Part shown: positions 33,182-44,445 of the stretch, in pieces | Position numbering within the stretch: position 1 is the stretch's first letter | Layout: each line of letters starts with the position of its first letter | Assembly (NCBI GenBank): GCA_029237695.1 | Contig: CM055274.1 | Span: 69,802,828-69,866,827, forward strand | Source: Conchocele bisecta | Lineage: Eukaryota > Mollusca > Bivalvia > Lucinida > Thyasiridae | Reading direction: 5' to 3' | Length of the DNA: 64,000 nucleotides | Program-made: the position numbers and the translations under genes | The notes under the pieces: model-generated | Told to the model about the DNA's origin: nothing | What the model saw: only the letters and a program-made list of their open reading frames with translations | Database searches by the model: none

Positions 33182-33739
33182 CTGAAATCAAGATTATACA
33201 TTATTAGGTACATGGTGATATGTTGATCACTACAATCTGTAGCACAACAAATATTTTAAATACACTGAATTTAGAACCAATTTAACTTTAAAACAAACAC
33301 ATATGGGTCAGTAGTCATTTCAAACATATCAGTTTCATTGCCAGGGAAGGCTTTTTTAGTCAATAAATTTACTTCAGGTTCTTCCAAGCCCCTTTTTTAA
33401 AACAAGAGTGTCAGAGTGACACAGTATTCGCCCGTCCAGAAGTATGATAGGTTTACAATAAAAATAATAACCACACCCAAATGAAGCCGTAAAAGACACA
33501 AAGTTTAAGTAGGAACTAGGAAATGTGTTCGTAGAACACGGATGCCCCACTTACTGCTTTGATAGTATAAAACTGACCATTAGAGCAATGTGCATATGAA
33601 ATATGAATTAGATCGGTCGAACGATGAAGAAATTAGGAGACATTTACCCGAGCTTTAAAGTTTTGTGACGGACGGGACGGACAAGGGTAACACTAAATGC
33701 ACCCTCCACTATCGTGGTGGGGCATAAAAATAAAATCAC
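33182..33739. other. Intron with a GACGG-type repeat
   Basis: 33500-33730 is a dispersed repeat (GTGTTCGTAGAACACGGATG ... GACGGACGGGACGGACAAGG ... ATCGTGGTGGGGCATAAAAA). It is repeated with the same sequence at 35400-35645. Confidence 0.7.
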
Positions 33740-33783
33740 CTTTTCATCGTCCTCAATCAGGCATCCACATTTTGGGCAACAGC
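33740..33783 (-). CDS. Exon: first part of a PHD-like zinc finger
   Basis: 44 bases between ACTTAACAG and AAG|GTGATT. With one base from the preceding exon the frame reads GCCPKCGCLIEDDEK, giving the first Cys-X2-Cys pair. Phases match on both sides: the upstream exon leaves one base, this ends in phase 0. The exon is small and easily missed by frame-based annotation. Confidence 0.8.
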
Positions 33784-33986
33784 CTGTTAAGTATTCTGGA
33801 ATATATAGTACCGGTACACATAATTAATGTTGGCATGTGCATAATTCCCATTTGACATTGAAGAATAAATAATTCCTTCCACATCCATTCAATGGCTATG
33901 TTCATATAGAGACTATCTCTCAATGTGTAGTCACATCGGAAACGATATTGAAATGAAAATAGTATTATATAAGGACAGAATAAAGA

Positions 33987-34458
33987 GTGAGTGAGTGAGT
34001 GAATAGGGTTTAACGTCCGCTTTTCTGACATAGAGGTACAAGCCTCAGGGAGTCTACACGCAGACGGGTCAACGGGCTCGAGTCCCGTATCCACCTGTCC
34101 GAGGGGGGTAAATCCCAACTTCAGAACTCAATATTTACAATCAAAATATATATTCAGTCCTGAAATTAGAACAACCTGATCTGGTGCCAGGCCCTCGCCA
34201 CACCAGCATCATTTATCCCATCCCCTAAAAGTAATAGGATTAGCGCTAATCTTACTTTTATATATGGGGCATAGCCTGACTCAACTCTCACATACAAGAA
34301 AGCCAAAAATGTACATGAGGGCCAAATCCGGTATAGTGGGTTCCGGAAAGTATGAACCCAATCGTTAAGCCAGTTTAGTCGCCTTTTACGACAAGCAATG
34401 GCTACTGCAGCACTATTCTCAGGATCAGTTGATCCCGCCCCGGTGCCTGCACGGGGCT
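33987..34458 (-). mobile_element. SINE-like retroposon with (CACT)n tail, copy 2
   Basis: 472 bp, flanked by a perfect 14-bp direct repeat GGACAGAATAAAGA (33973-33986, 34459-34472). Same orientation and ends as the copies at 21687 and 36625. It sits in an intron of the minus-strand gene. Confidence 0.93.
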
Positions 34459-34871
34459 GGACAGAATAAAGAAACAAATACTTTTTAAACACATAATTTT
34501 GTACTTTATGTTAAGACGTTTTCCATTCATATTTTGCATGTTGACTGACATGGACATCAACAATGTTTTGTGGCGTATGTACCCAGATTAAACTGTGTTA
34601 AACTAAGGACGTATTACTGAATGTGTGGCTATAATTGTTGTTATGAATTTCCTTCCTGGTAACTAAAATAAATGCCGTCGTTTTTAGTTATGCATTTGTT
34701 TTTCGTTTAGTATATATTACTCAGCGTACACTTAAAGTATGCATAATGAGAAAAGTAAATTAATGTATTATTTTTTTTACAACATAATAAATGTATCCAG
34801 TTACATTTAAAGATATCCGCACTGTATACAATCGTTATCTGCAACATTAGCTTTTTACTAACGCTTATTAC

Positions 34872-34968
34872 CTTCGAACAGCATAACTTTCGTTGCCACT
34901 TTCTTCCTCATGTCCTCCAGAGAGACGACATCCATCAGTGACTCTCCACTCAGGTGTTTTTCTGCAAA
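34872..34968 (-). CDS. Exon: end of the Ulp1-like protease domain
   Basis: Bounded by CCTTGTCTAG and GAAG|GTAATA; 32 codons plus one base. It reads FAEKHLSGESLMDVVSLEDM then RKKVATKVMLFE. In Ulp1/C48 proteases the catalytic CG motif is followed by such a helical segment (phenylalanine, alanine, then a helix rich in Arg/Lys near the C-terminus). It joins in phase after the exon at 35676-35796 and before the zinc-finger exon at 33740-33783. Confidence 0.8.
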
Positions 34969-35399
34969 CTAGACAAGGAATTTCTTTCACAAATCAAACT
35001 CGTATTTCATATTGTATCGTAATCACTCCTCTCCATTCAGGTATATTTCCCAAAAATATTGTTTCACAGGAGCATATACAAAATGTACAAACGGGAGTGT
35101 CAGAGAGACACAGCATATGCCTATCGAGCGTTTTGACGTCAAAACATTCCAAAATGTAACGGGTGTCATAGTGACGTATTGCAAACTTTCACCGGACAGG
35201 TGCGCATATGTTTTCACTGGAAATAGTCATATTTCAATATTGAAGTCATATTACATGAGTGAAAATATAATGGTTTTATTTTCACTGCATAACACTGCAT
35301 TTCATGGACAAGTATGTAATAAACCTTTATATCACATGCAATGAAATCTGTATGGTAATACTAAACTATACTCTGAATAGAACATTCAGGAGAAACAGA

Positions 35400-35645
35400 A
35401 AAGCATTAAACTAGAATATGTGTTCATACAACACGGATGGCCCACTTACTGCTTTGACAGTATAAAACTGACCATTAGAGCAATGTGTATATCAAATATG
35501 AAGCAGATCGGTCGAAGGATGATGAAATTATGAGACATTGACCCGAGCGTTAAAGTTTTGTGACGGACGGGGGACGGACGGACGGGCGGATGGACAAGGG
35601 TAACACTAAATGCCCCCTCCACTATCGTGGTGGGGCATAAAAATG
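35400..35645. repeat. Dispersed GACGG repeat in an intron
   Basis: Near-duplicate of 33500-33730 (GAACACGGATGGCCCACTTA / CAACACGGATG), ending TATCGTGGTGGGGCATAAAAA. Confidence 0.7.
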
Positions 35646-35675
35646 TTACCCTCAAGTAATGTAATGGATACATAC

Positions 35676-35796
35676 TATCAAACAGTAAACACCGCAGCTG
35701 TAACTGTCTACTTGCCGCACATGTGGCTGTGTTGTAATGCTCCACTTCGTACCAACGCAATCCCCATTTTGATGCGAGTAAAAGTTGACAAACTGG
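35676..35796 (-). CDS. Exon: Ulp1-like cysteine protease catalytic Gln/Cys segment
   Basis: Bounded by CTTATTTGCAG and TTGATA|GTATGT; 121 bases. The frame ends RQVDSYSCGVYCLI. Gln before the Cys and the SCG motif match the Gln (oxyanion hole) and catalytic Cys of C48 (Ulp1/SENP-type) peptidases. Its phase joins exactly to the exon at 37471-37559 (AG|C makes Ser) and to 34872-34968. Such proteases process SUMO-like proteins, or occur as accessory domains in Mutator-like and KDZ transposons (established knowledge of those families); which applies here is unknown. Confidence 0.85.
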
Positions 35797-35824
35797 CTGC
35801 AAATAAGACAAAATGAAAGCAAAT

Positions 35825-36170
35825 TGAAACAAGAGTGCCGAAGGTCACAATATAAGCCCGTCGAGGCAAGGCCAGTCAACAAGGGGAGATAACTCATCTT
35901 GACGTGATAAACATGCCAACCAAATTTGGTTAGGATCGGTCAAGTCGAACTTGAGGTATTACCAAATTTGGTTACGAGCGGTGAAGTAGAACTTGAGTTA
36001 TTGCGTGGACAAGGATACAGAGTGCGAAAAATAAAAATGGCCGCCAAGGGGAGATAATTCATCGGAAATTTTTCCAAATCAATAGGCTTCGTCTTGCCGT
36101 GATAAACATGTATACCGAATTTGGCTAAAATCCGTCAAGTACACTGTAGTTATTGCGTGGCAATTTCTGT
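35825..36170. repeat. Dispersed repeat in an intron
   Basis: Contains AACAAGAGTGCCGAAGGTCA, then two CCAAATTTGGTTA-containing units with GGGGAGATAACTCAT / GGGGAGATAATTCAT. Not coding. Confidence 0.6.
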
Positions 36171-36203
36171 CATGTCATTCAAATAAATTTACTATGGATA
36201 TAC

Positions 36204-36345
36204 AGAATAGTAGGTTAGTGCCGTGAATGTGAAAAAAAAACTGCCAAGGCTTAGGAAACGGGACGGGCGAGGCTCTGCCGAGCACATCCCGTTTCCGTGC
36301 CGCGCCAGATATGTTTTACCATTCACGGCACTAACCTACTATTCT
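36204..36345. repeat. Fold-back with AATAGTAGGTTAGTGCCGTG arms
   Basis: The arms AGAATAGTAGGTTAGTGCCG... and its inverse (near perfect, about 25 bp) surround a GC-rich loop GGAAACGGGACGGGCGAGG... with its own inner pairing. Related to 27830-27985 by the TTAGTGCCGT arm. Confidence 0.85.
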
Positions 36346-36624
36346 ATTTATCCCGTCAACACCTACAAATGGCTGTAAAATGCAAAAATAGTATTGACTG
36401 GATATCAAAAATGTTTCACGGCACCGTGTTTCACGGCACATACGCACTCTGTTGACGGGATAAAGTGAGATGATGATTCTGGTTTCATTTGTGAATTGAA
36501 TTAATTTACGTAATGATGATTGGGTTGAGATTGAACCAGTCTGATTGATCATCACTTCCTTACTATTGACATCAATATCATTTATTGACAAGCATTTTTC
36601 AGTGCAAACAATACACAATGAATA

Positions 36625-37101
36625 ATTAAGTGAGTGAGTGAATAGGGTTTAACGTCCGCTTTTCTGACATAGAGGTACAAGCCTCAGGGAGTCTACACGC
36701 AGACGGGTCAACGGGGTCGTGTCCCGTATCCAACTGTCCGAGGGGGGTAAATCCAAACTTCAGAACTCAATATTTACAATCAAAATATATATTCAGTCCT
36801 GAAATTAGAACAACCTGATCTGGTGCCAGGCCCTCGCCACACCAGCATCATTTATCCCATCCCCTAAAAGAAATAGGATTAGCGCTAATCTTACTTCTAT
36901 ATATGGGGCATAGCCTGACTCAACTCTCGCATACAAGAAAGCCAAAAATGTACATGAGGGCCAAATCCGGTATAGTGGGTTCCGGAAAGTATGAACACAA
37001 TCGTTAAGCCAGTTTAGTCGCCTTTTACGACAAGCAATGGCTACTGCAGCACTATTCTCAGGATCAGTTGATCCCGCCCCGGTGCCTGCACGGGGCGCAC
37101 T
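36625..37101 (-). mobile_element. SINE-like retroposon with (CACT)n tail, copy 3
   Basis: Same ends and orientation as the copies at 21687 and 33987. The flanking direct repeat CAATGAAT (36617-36624, 37102-37109) is shorter but present. Confidence 0.88.
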
Positions 37102-37470
37102 CAATGAATCAGTTTATTTGACGGCATATTAATAATAATGATAGTTCTGCAAGATATTAAATAATTCCCATGCAACAGTACAGATATTAGGATAGTTATT
37201 GGTGGTGAGAAACATTTCTCAAGTCAAGTCAGCTGTAATATTGATACGGTACAAGATGTTGTCACAGTCACTGAGCAATCACTACCTCCGAAGAAATTGA
37301 GACACAATGATGTGTATTATGAAGTAGCAAGTGTAGATCTTAACGAATGCACAGTATCCAGCATTTATTATGTTCTTTCTTATTTTTTCTAATTAATTAC
37401 ACTGTACAGTTGTATGGTGATTTTGAAGAATAAAACATTGAATAATCCCTGTATAAAGATTATATGTTAC

Positions 37471-37559
37471 CTCCATCCATCCAGAACAAGCTTCATTTCA
37501 TCTTCTTGTTCATTGATTGGGTTGTAAAAAAATAATGTTGATGAAGCAATATCAGCAAC
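37471..37559 (-). CDS. Exon: Ulp1-like protease, region before the catalytic Gln/Cys
   Basis: Bounded by TTCATTTCAG and GGAG|GTAACA; 29 codons plus two bases, phase 0 at entry. It reads VADIASSTLFFYNPINEQED then EMKLVLDGW. This corresponds to the strand after the catalytic His and the loop where the acidic triad member sits (usually YxDS); here the motif is FYNP, Asn in place of Asp. The exon carrying the His is not found upstream. The other reading frames contain stops, so an exon ending in phase 0 must precede it. Confidence 0.75.
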
Positions 37560-37571
37560 CTGAAATGAATA

Positions 37572-37721
37572 TATAGAGGATATTCATATTTTTGACACAA
37601 ATATGACATATATGTTCATCGAGTGGTGTGAAATGTCCATATTTCACGAGTGGACATTTCACACCACGAGATGAACATATATGTCATATTCGTTGCAAAA
37701 ATATGAATATTCTATTTATTA
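37572..37721. repeat. Fold-back directly upstream of the protease exon
   Basis: The arms GATATTCATATTTTTGAC... and ...GCAAAAATATGAATATTC pair over about 65 bp each side, the inner part being GTGGTGTGAAATGTCC and its inverse. It starts about a dozen bases from the splice acceptor of the exon at 37471-37559. Confidence 0.85.
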
Positions 37722-37724
37722 TAT

Positions 37725-38980
37725 ACCACTCCATGGAAATTAGCAGTTTTTGGCGGGAGACATACTGTCTCCACGCTATTGGGATCGTGACTCTGGCCGT
37801 TTGCACGGGTCTACTTTCGGAAGTGGCTCTCTGTTCATCGGGGACGTCTCAACAGGCTCAATTTGCGTTCGCAATTAACAACAGTCAGGTGACATTTAAA
37901 GTGAGCGAGTGAACTGAAAGCAAGTTATTAATAGCAACGGCAATGTTCAACATTATATGTAAAATAGTTGGCACCCCCAACTTTACTTTTGAAGAGAACA
38001 AATTGCTGTTATTGAGACGCCCCCCGTATCGTGTACCACCCTAAAATCAATATTTGACCAAATTTCATCGACTACAAAAATGGGGAGGGTACCTGATGAG
38101 TTACATTTATGAAGCACAAACTTTTTGGCAGAGGGCACCTCTCACCATATCCGTATAAAGGCGTATATCACCACTTCAATTCTGGGTTCTACACCAATAA
38201 ATACGTCTGCAATATACCTCGTAAAACGGTTTATTAGTCGGACATAAAGCACCTTTGCTTCATCAACCTATTTGTGTTTAGAGCAGGCTGTATTTTACAA
38301 ACACCAGTAACTGATCAAGTTCTCCAAATTTGCAGATTGTACATCCAATAATCAACATCGAATATATTTCTAACAAGGAAAATCTGAGTATGCAAATTCA
38401 CAAGTGGCTACATGTATGGCGGCCGCGACACTTGCGCTAAAAATTCTTCGCACGACAGACCAATACCTATTGTAGACTTACGAGGAAAGTTACGAACTTC
38501 GCACGAAGTTGACGTTAGTGAAACGGTAAAATAAGCACAAGAAGTTTGTACGATAATTTTTTATCGTAAGAAGTTTAGTGAAACGGGCCCCTGTTGGCTA
38601 ATATTTAACAAATCACTAATTCGGAATACACCAATTTCATGACCGCAATCCTTGTCCAGTAAACATATTCACAAAAAAGTTTTTACTTCATTTACAGTTT
38701 CTTCATCATCAATGATTACGTTTTTGCTTCTCTGACAATTTATCTTTTTTTTGCAATTCTAATGATATTTGTAGACCCATTTGTAGCTTGAACATACTGC
38801 CTGTATCAGTAGCTTTAAAGTATTTGTATTTTCCCAGTCGTGTTTGGTTTAGAACAGATAAACTATTGTATTCCTTTGTCTTATTTTTTTTGTCTTTGTA
38901 AATGTTTATGCATCTCCATTGGTGTTGCTTACCTATATTCAGTTAAGAGTCATAGTTGGCACATGACTATTTATATTTAC
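37725..38980. other. Spacer between MULE and Ulp1 exon blocks; expected exons not seen
   Basis: I read this 1.25 kb on the minus strand for CDFHRE-like, NNGxE-like, SWIM (CxCx...CxH) and HW-containing frames and found none. A 94-codon plus-strand frame covers 37628-37912 but starts in the fold-back. 38500-38590 contains GAAGTTTAGTGAAACGGGCC words of a mobile element. Confidence 0.55.
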
Positions 38981-39284
38981 CTGGAAAAAGTTGATCCATT
39001 GCACCGATTTCACGCTCATCAAAGTCAGTCATATAAAAGCTGGGCTTCCATAGTGGATTCTGAGCGACTATAATATCTAGAGCCTCCTTAATACAGCTGG
39101 TTTTCTCGTCTTCTACTACGAAGATCCCAACAACCTGATGGTCCACATTGGTCCGCACAGCTAGGAAGAACAATGGCAGAGCAAATCGGCATGTCCTGTA
39201 TGTTGCATCAAGCATGGTCATTTGGTTCCCATACCGACACAACAGCTTCCGCATCCATGCAGACTGGTACACCATCAGGAAATT
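38981..39284 (-). CDS. Exon: MULE-type transposase core, first half (CARF-like protein)
   Basis: Bounded by GAAATTTCAG-type acceptor (TTTTCAG) and CCAG|GTAAAT. 101 codons plus one base, with MTMLDATYRTCRFALPLFFL followed by AVRTNVDHQVVGIFVVED and later KPSFYMTDFDEREIGAMDQL. LDATY and MTD hold the first two acidic residues of the MULE DDE core. The sequence resembles the transposase-derived part of CARF-like proteins of fish, cnidarians and molluscs. The third acidic residue is not in this exon. The exon ends in phase 1, which no exon found downstream can accept. Confidence 0.88.
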
Positions 39285-39289
39285 CTGAA

Positions 39290-40019
39290 AATAGTAATGT
39301 ATGATTAAGAATATATGTAGAAAACATTAAACAAAGTACAAGAGAGATGATAATCGAAAAGATCAGAACCAGACAACTATTTATTAGGTGTTTTGACACC
39401 GTGATCAGTGACGTGAAATGATGTCACGTTATGACTGATGTCAACTAGAGCAAGTGAGTGGGGGCATGTATGATAAAGCTATATGCAAAGTTTGAAGGCA
39501 ATTCATAAAGGGGTTACAAAGATATAAGTAATGGAACAATTTTAACGCAGAAGGTTAACGCAAACGCTCGACATAAATTTCTAAGACATTTGTCCTTGAC
39601 ATTGGGCATGAAGGCCGCATTGGTGGGCTAGAAAATGATAATATGGATGATGATAAAGCTATATGCAAAGTTTCATGGGAATCCATCAAGGGGTTACAAA
39701 GATATAAGTACTGGAAGAACTGTAATGCTAACGCGTCGCCGTAAAACTGATTCACAGACCATAATACCTCCCACATACCGCACCAAATCGAAAAACAAAG
39801 CATGGTAATCCCCTAACTTACTGACTGCTCAAAACCATGTTTGTCTGAATGCTAGTAGTTAGATGTATACAAATTGTGACAATTCAAGACCACGACTAAA
39901 ATTTACTGAAGATGTATGCATGTATATAGATATTAAATTGAGCAAGAATATATACACAAGGGCTATTCAAAAAGTTTGTAGACAAGTGAATGAATTGTTA
40001 GACTCATTAATGAACTAGA
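39290..40019. repeat. Intron with duplicated AAAGCTATATGCAAAGTTT units
   Basis: 39460-39530 and 39645-39715 are two units of a dispersed repeat (GATAAAGCTATATGCAAAGT ... GGGGTTACAAAGATATAAGT), also related to 41640-41840. No exon is seen. Confidence 0.65.
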
Positions 40020-40199
40020 AAAAGTGAGCAGGGGCTCACGTATACCCCCGGCCGCCACCTGTACCAACAAAATAAAAACTTTGATAAAATAAAAAACTTT
40101 GACGCAAATGGTACGGACAGACGGACGGACACACTCACGCACGGACAGAATTACGAAAACTATATACCCCTCGACATACTTTGTATGCCGGTGGTATAA
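40020..40199. repeat. Family B dispersed repeat
   Basis: GTGAGCAGGGGCTCACGTAT ... CCCCCGGCCGCC ... GAATTACGAAAACTATATAC ... TATGCCGGTGGTATAA. Compact copy of the same family as at 21360, 26418 and 42371. Confidence 0.85.
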
Positions 40200-40690
40200 T
40201 AAGATGACAAACTGTAGCTGCAATTTATCAAAAGGTTTTAAAGGTTATTGTCAATTATATGACGTCACCGTTGTGCCATGGAGCACAGAAACAACATTAA
40301 ACAGGCGTCATACTAATTATTGATGCTTCATCGTCAAATCTGTTTCCATATATATTCAAAATATGCAAATTGCACACAGTTTGAAGGCCCTCATGATCAC
40401 TGTTAACATGATATAGTGTTTACTACTCAGCATACAAAATTACTTTAAGTGTAGTGCTCACTACCACATATTGACGATACTCATGAATTGAAACAGGCGA
40501 ATTGTTAACAAAATCACAACATGGCTGATTACTGCAGACTATTCTTTTTGAATATACATATGGACGAATGAGCATAGTTTCTAGCATTCACATTGTCATG
40601 TTATTGGCACGATGTATACTTGCATTACAATTCTGCAATTTTTATGTTTTTGTATTTTCAATTCAAGCTACAGCTGTCAATTTCATCATA

Positions 40691-40971
40691 CAGTGACGTG
40701 CCAAAAGACTTGCAAGAAAATAAAATTTCCATAGACTTGCATGTATTTCCAAGTGTTGATCGTCTTATTGCTAAAACTGCTCTGTAAAGTCAATTTTAAT
40801 ATAATATATCTGCACAAATAAATAAGTAAAGAACGTATGCATTTCTTAAACATTAAGAGGGCAATGATTGGAATTTTAAAATTCAGACATCAAATGCTTT
40901 GATTGTTTTTTAAATTACATGTAAGTCTATGCGAATTATAATTTTCTTACAAGACTTTGGGCACGTCGCTG
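40691..40971. mobile_element. TA-flanked fold-back MITE, CAGTGACGTGCC ends
   Basis: The left end CAGTGACGTGCCAAAAGACT and right end AGACTTTGGGCACGTCGCTG are inverted, with pairing continuing about 55 bp inward. TA lies at both boundaries, fitting a Tc1/mariner-type target. It is intronic. Confidence 0.85.
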
Positions 40972-41439
40972 TATAGGTTTTGCGAAAATTGTAATGTTTT
41001 TGGCGTGCTCCATGATGTCATTTATTGACGTAATTTCAAAATAACTTTCTCCTTTTTCAACAAGCCTTGTACATAAACAATAAAATATTTACTGAAAGCT
41101 TGATACAACTATTTACAAAGTCAAGGAGCTGTCCCTGTGGACCGGGAGGATATAATAAATGCAATACGCTTACATTTCAACCTGTAGTTTAAATAGGTAT
41201 GTCAGTAATTTACATCTCCCGATGGTGCACGTGCAGTACTTTACAGCACTCGATCCACATATGGAAGAGTAACGTCATGCAAACGTTTTTGTTCAACCAA
41301 TCAAAAGATGTGATGTCGTTGACGTTGTGTACTCTGTCCCGCGAACTGAAAATTATTCCAATGCTAATTAACAACATTTTACACAAATTCTAATATATCC
41401 AGGGATGAAAGTGTCATTGACAAACTGAACATCAACAAG

Positions 41440-42300
41440 AAACGAGGCAAAGCCACGAAGACCAGGTTTTTTCCAAGCATAGACACTTGGATAACATAAT
41501 TATACCCAAAAATTACTAATAAAAGAGATATAGTACATGTAAAAACTTTAACCAAAAAACATTAACCGGACACACGGACGGACGGACATATGCCAAAATG
41601 CCGACTATATCGTGCTTTCCACAAGCGGGCGCGACAATGATGATAAACACCCATGTGAAGTATGAAGGTAATGGGTGAAGCAGTTACAGAGATATAGTAC
41701 ACAAAAATACTTTAACAAAAATATTCTAAGTAATTTGACCTTGACATTGGGCACAGGGGCCGCACGGTTGGGGGGTAGAATGAAAATATGGATGATGATA
41801 AACACACATGTGAAGTTTCAAGGTAATGGGCGAAGCAGTTGCAGACATATAGTATAACGAAAAACTTTAAACAAAAAACTTTAACCAGACGTACGTTAAA
41901 AAGTTAACGTTGAAAATGGCTAAGTCAATTACGTAGAAATAATAGGTGAAGGTAAAAAAAATGGTCACATGTTGGATAGTTGTATGTGGTGGGCACCCCT
42001 TGGTTATGAAGCTGTGAAAGTTTGGTGGTCCTAGGTGGTACAGTACCAAAGAAATGGACTTAAACACGAAAACTTAACATTGTAAACGCGAAAAGTTAAC
42101 ATTGAAAATGGCTAAGTCGACTGCGCGGAAAAAATGGGTCAAGTTCGAAAAAAGGTAACATGTTGGATAGTGATATGTGGTGGGCACCCCTTGATTATGA
42201 AGCTGTGAAAGTTTGGTGGTCCTAGGTGGTACAGTAACAAAGAAATGGACTCAAACACGAAAAATTAACATTGATTGTGGACGCCGCCGGCCCGCCCGGC
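41440..42300. repeat. Dispersed repeats with about 180-bp tandem units
   Basis: 41890-42270 has two units containing GTTAACATTGAAAATGGCTA, TGTGGTGGGCACCCCTTG and GTGGTCCTAGGTGGTACAGT. 41560-41840 is a related GACGG-type repeat. No exon is seen. Confidence 0.75.
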
Positions 42301-42370
42301 TTTCGCCAATCCAATAGCCTGGATTTTTTCCCAAAAATAAACTGGCTAAAAATTCAAATTCTGAGAAAAA

Positions 42371-43150
42371 TAGAGCAAGTGAGCGAGGGCTCACGTACAA
42401 CCCCGGCAGCCGCATGAACACAGCAACCAACAAATGCAAAAATAAGTTATTTGACCTTGACGTTGGGAATGTGGATGGCGTGGGTGGGTTATAGGATGAA
42501 AATACGGATGATGTTAAACAAGTTTCAAGTTAATCTCACTTATAGTTGCAGAGATACAAGGACATAAAAAACTTGTACGCAGTTTTGTAAAAAATTTGAC
42601 ACAAACTTCAAAGTTATTTGACCTTCGAACTTACGAATGTGGGTGGCATGGGTAGGTGATAGGATGAACATATGGATGATGGTGTATGAAGTATAAAGTT
42701 AATCCTACTTATATTTGGAGAGCTACAAGGACATAAAAAACTTTGACGCAATTTCAAAGTTATTTGACCTTGAGCTTAGGAATGTGGGCGGCATGGGTAG
42801 GTGATAGGATGAACATATGGATGATGATAAGCAAGTGTGTGAAGTTAATCCTACTTATAATTTGAGAGATACAAGGACTTAAAAAAACTTTGACGCAAAT
42901 GCTACGGATGGACGGAAGGATGGACGTGTCAACTATTGACAGGAAGGGCCAATTTCCATTGTTATACATCAAAGAGATATGGCCCCTTGTGAACAATAGA
43001 ACAAGGGGCCAGACAGAATAAGTCAAATGATTCTTTTGTGTTATGCCACGCCTCTTGGCCGCTTCCTCTCGGACAATGGCCCAGACAGACGGACGGAGGG
43101 AATTACGAAAATTATATACCCCTCGACATACTTCGTATGCCAGGGGTACA
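42371..43150. repeat. Family B dispersed repeat, long composite copy
   Basis: Begins GTGAGCGAGGGCTCACGTAC and ends ACGAAAATTATATACCCCTC ... TATGCCAGGGGTACA. Between the ends are three units with ATTTGACCTTG, GGGTGGCATGGGTAGGTGAT and ATACAAGGAC words. Confidence 0.8.
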
Positions 43151-43159
43151 AAAAATGAA

Positions 43160-44165
43160 ATCAGCTAAAAAGCTGAACACTTTCATCCCTGTATATTGGA
43201 CAAAAATAAGAAGGAAGAAATCAGGGTGTTCCATTCAAAATATTTTTAAACTTTAAATGTTATAAATTCTGTTATTTAATCGACTCTTTCACAATTTCAT
43301 TTCAAGGGTCAAATATGCAGTTATTACAATTTAAATTGTATTAACAAGCGCAATCGATCGTCAGTTTCTATCAAATTGGACCATAGTGACCCTGGAATTT
43401 CAAAGCCTATATGGAAAACTCTGAGAAGGTTTATTTCGCCAGTTGAGCTGGAATAATATTGCACCTGCGATAGTCATTTGGCCAAAAAACTATTTTGCTC
43501 AGTCTTGTTTTGGATAACTGACCGACTCACTTGTGCATTATTATTCTCCAAACCACTCAACTGGTCAAACAAACCATATATAAACATTTGAACATAAATA
43601 ATAACGATAACAGCATGCACAAATAAACATGAATCATGGAAAACACTTGCAATTGTGCAACCAATGAAATTGACAAAATCCCATGCAATAACTTTTTTTT
43701 TTAAATTGTTTTCCTGTATTGTTTTGCTGTATTTTAGGTTATTTTCCTAGTTACTAGTGTTGTAATTTTGGTCGGGACCGTATTCCGCTGGTTGTAGAGT
43801 GCATTGTTTGCCATTGTTTTTTCTATGGTTGTACAGTATGGTTATCTTATTGTTTTCCTTTGCTCAATTGACCCCTTGGGGTTTATACCTTTCTATTTTG
43901 CAACAGTATGTATTCATTGTTTTTTCAATTATTAAAATCCAGAAAGCAAGACATTAAATTTACATTAAATATACCCCATTGTTTCAGACAAATTGAGCAA
44001 TGGACATTTTTATATAAAATTCAAAATTTAATTCGGTTTCCAACTTTCGTGATGACCATGGGTTGGCTGCTTGAGATTAAGAATGTTGGCCTTTGCTATC
44101 ACATGGAAATTTGTCACAGTTGGAAAGAATCCGAACAGGAGAAAACAATTCTGTCAACAGGTTCG
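43160..44165. other. Intron, no features recognised
   Basis: AT-rich sequence between a repeat and the exon at 44171. No further exon could be supported. Confidence 0.4.
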
Positions 44166-44170
44166 AATAC

Positions 44171-44242
44171 CTCGCTGTCACCATTTTCTTTACTTTGTTT
44201 TTCTCTAACAAACACAAAGTCATCGGGATTTTCGTCTCTCCA
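44171..44242 (-). CDS. Exon: CARF-like protein linker, WRDENPDD segment
   Basis: Bounded by TACATCAG and GAG|GTATTC; 24 codons in phase 0 at both ends: WRDENPDDFVFVREKQ and then eight polar residues. In CARF (ALS2CR8)-like proteins a W-x-x-E-x-P-D-D-x-F-x-F-R motif links the DNA-binding part to the core. It joins in phase between the exons at 45658 and 39284. The donor is non-optimal, so the exact 3' end may differ. Confidence 0.65.
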
Positions 44243-44279
44243 CTGATGTAACTATATATAATAATAGTATACCGGTACA

Positions 44280-44445
44280 TGTATAACAAGAAATGCGTCT
44301 GTCGAATGCGGATGCCACCTGCAGCATATTTGAGAAACTGTGACAAAGTGGTTAACAGAAAAGTGTGACGGACGGACAGACAGATGGACGGACGGTCCAA
44401 ACACTATATGCCACCCGTTTCTTCGAAACCCGGTGGCATAAAAAT
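44280..44445. repeat. Dispersed repeat with CACCCGTTTC hairpin end
   Basis: AAGAAATGCGTCTGTCGAAT ... GACGGACGGACAGACAG ... GGTCCAAACACTATATGCC, hairpin CACCCGTTTC-TTCGAAACCCGGTG. Same end as 26885-27015; a partial copy is at 46300-46390. Confidence 0.75.

Noticed and set aside
21873..37104. Minus-strand frames of about 100 codons (21873-22184, 34166-34492, 36805-37104) that resemble each other
   Set aside because: They lie inside three copies of one SINE with target duplications; similarity is due to recent copying, and the peptide matches no known domain.
37628..37912. Plus-strand 94-codon frame between MULE and Ulp1 exons
   Set aside because: It begins inside a fold-back hairpin and shows no domain; its direction is opposite to the gene.
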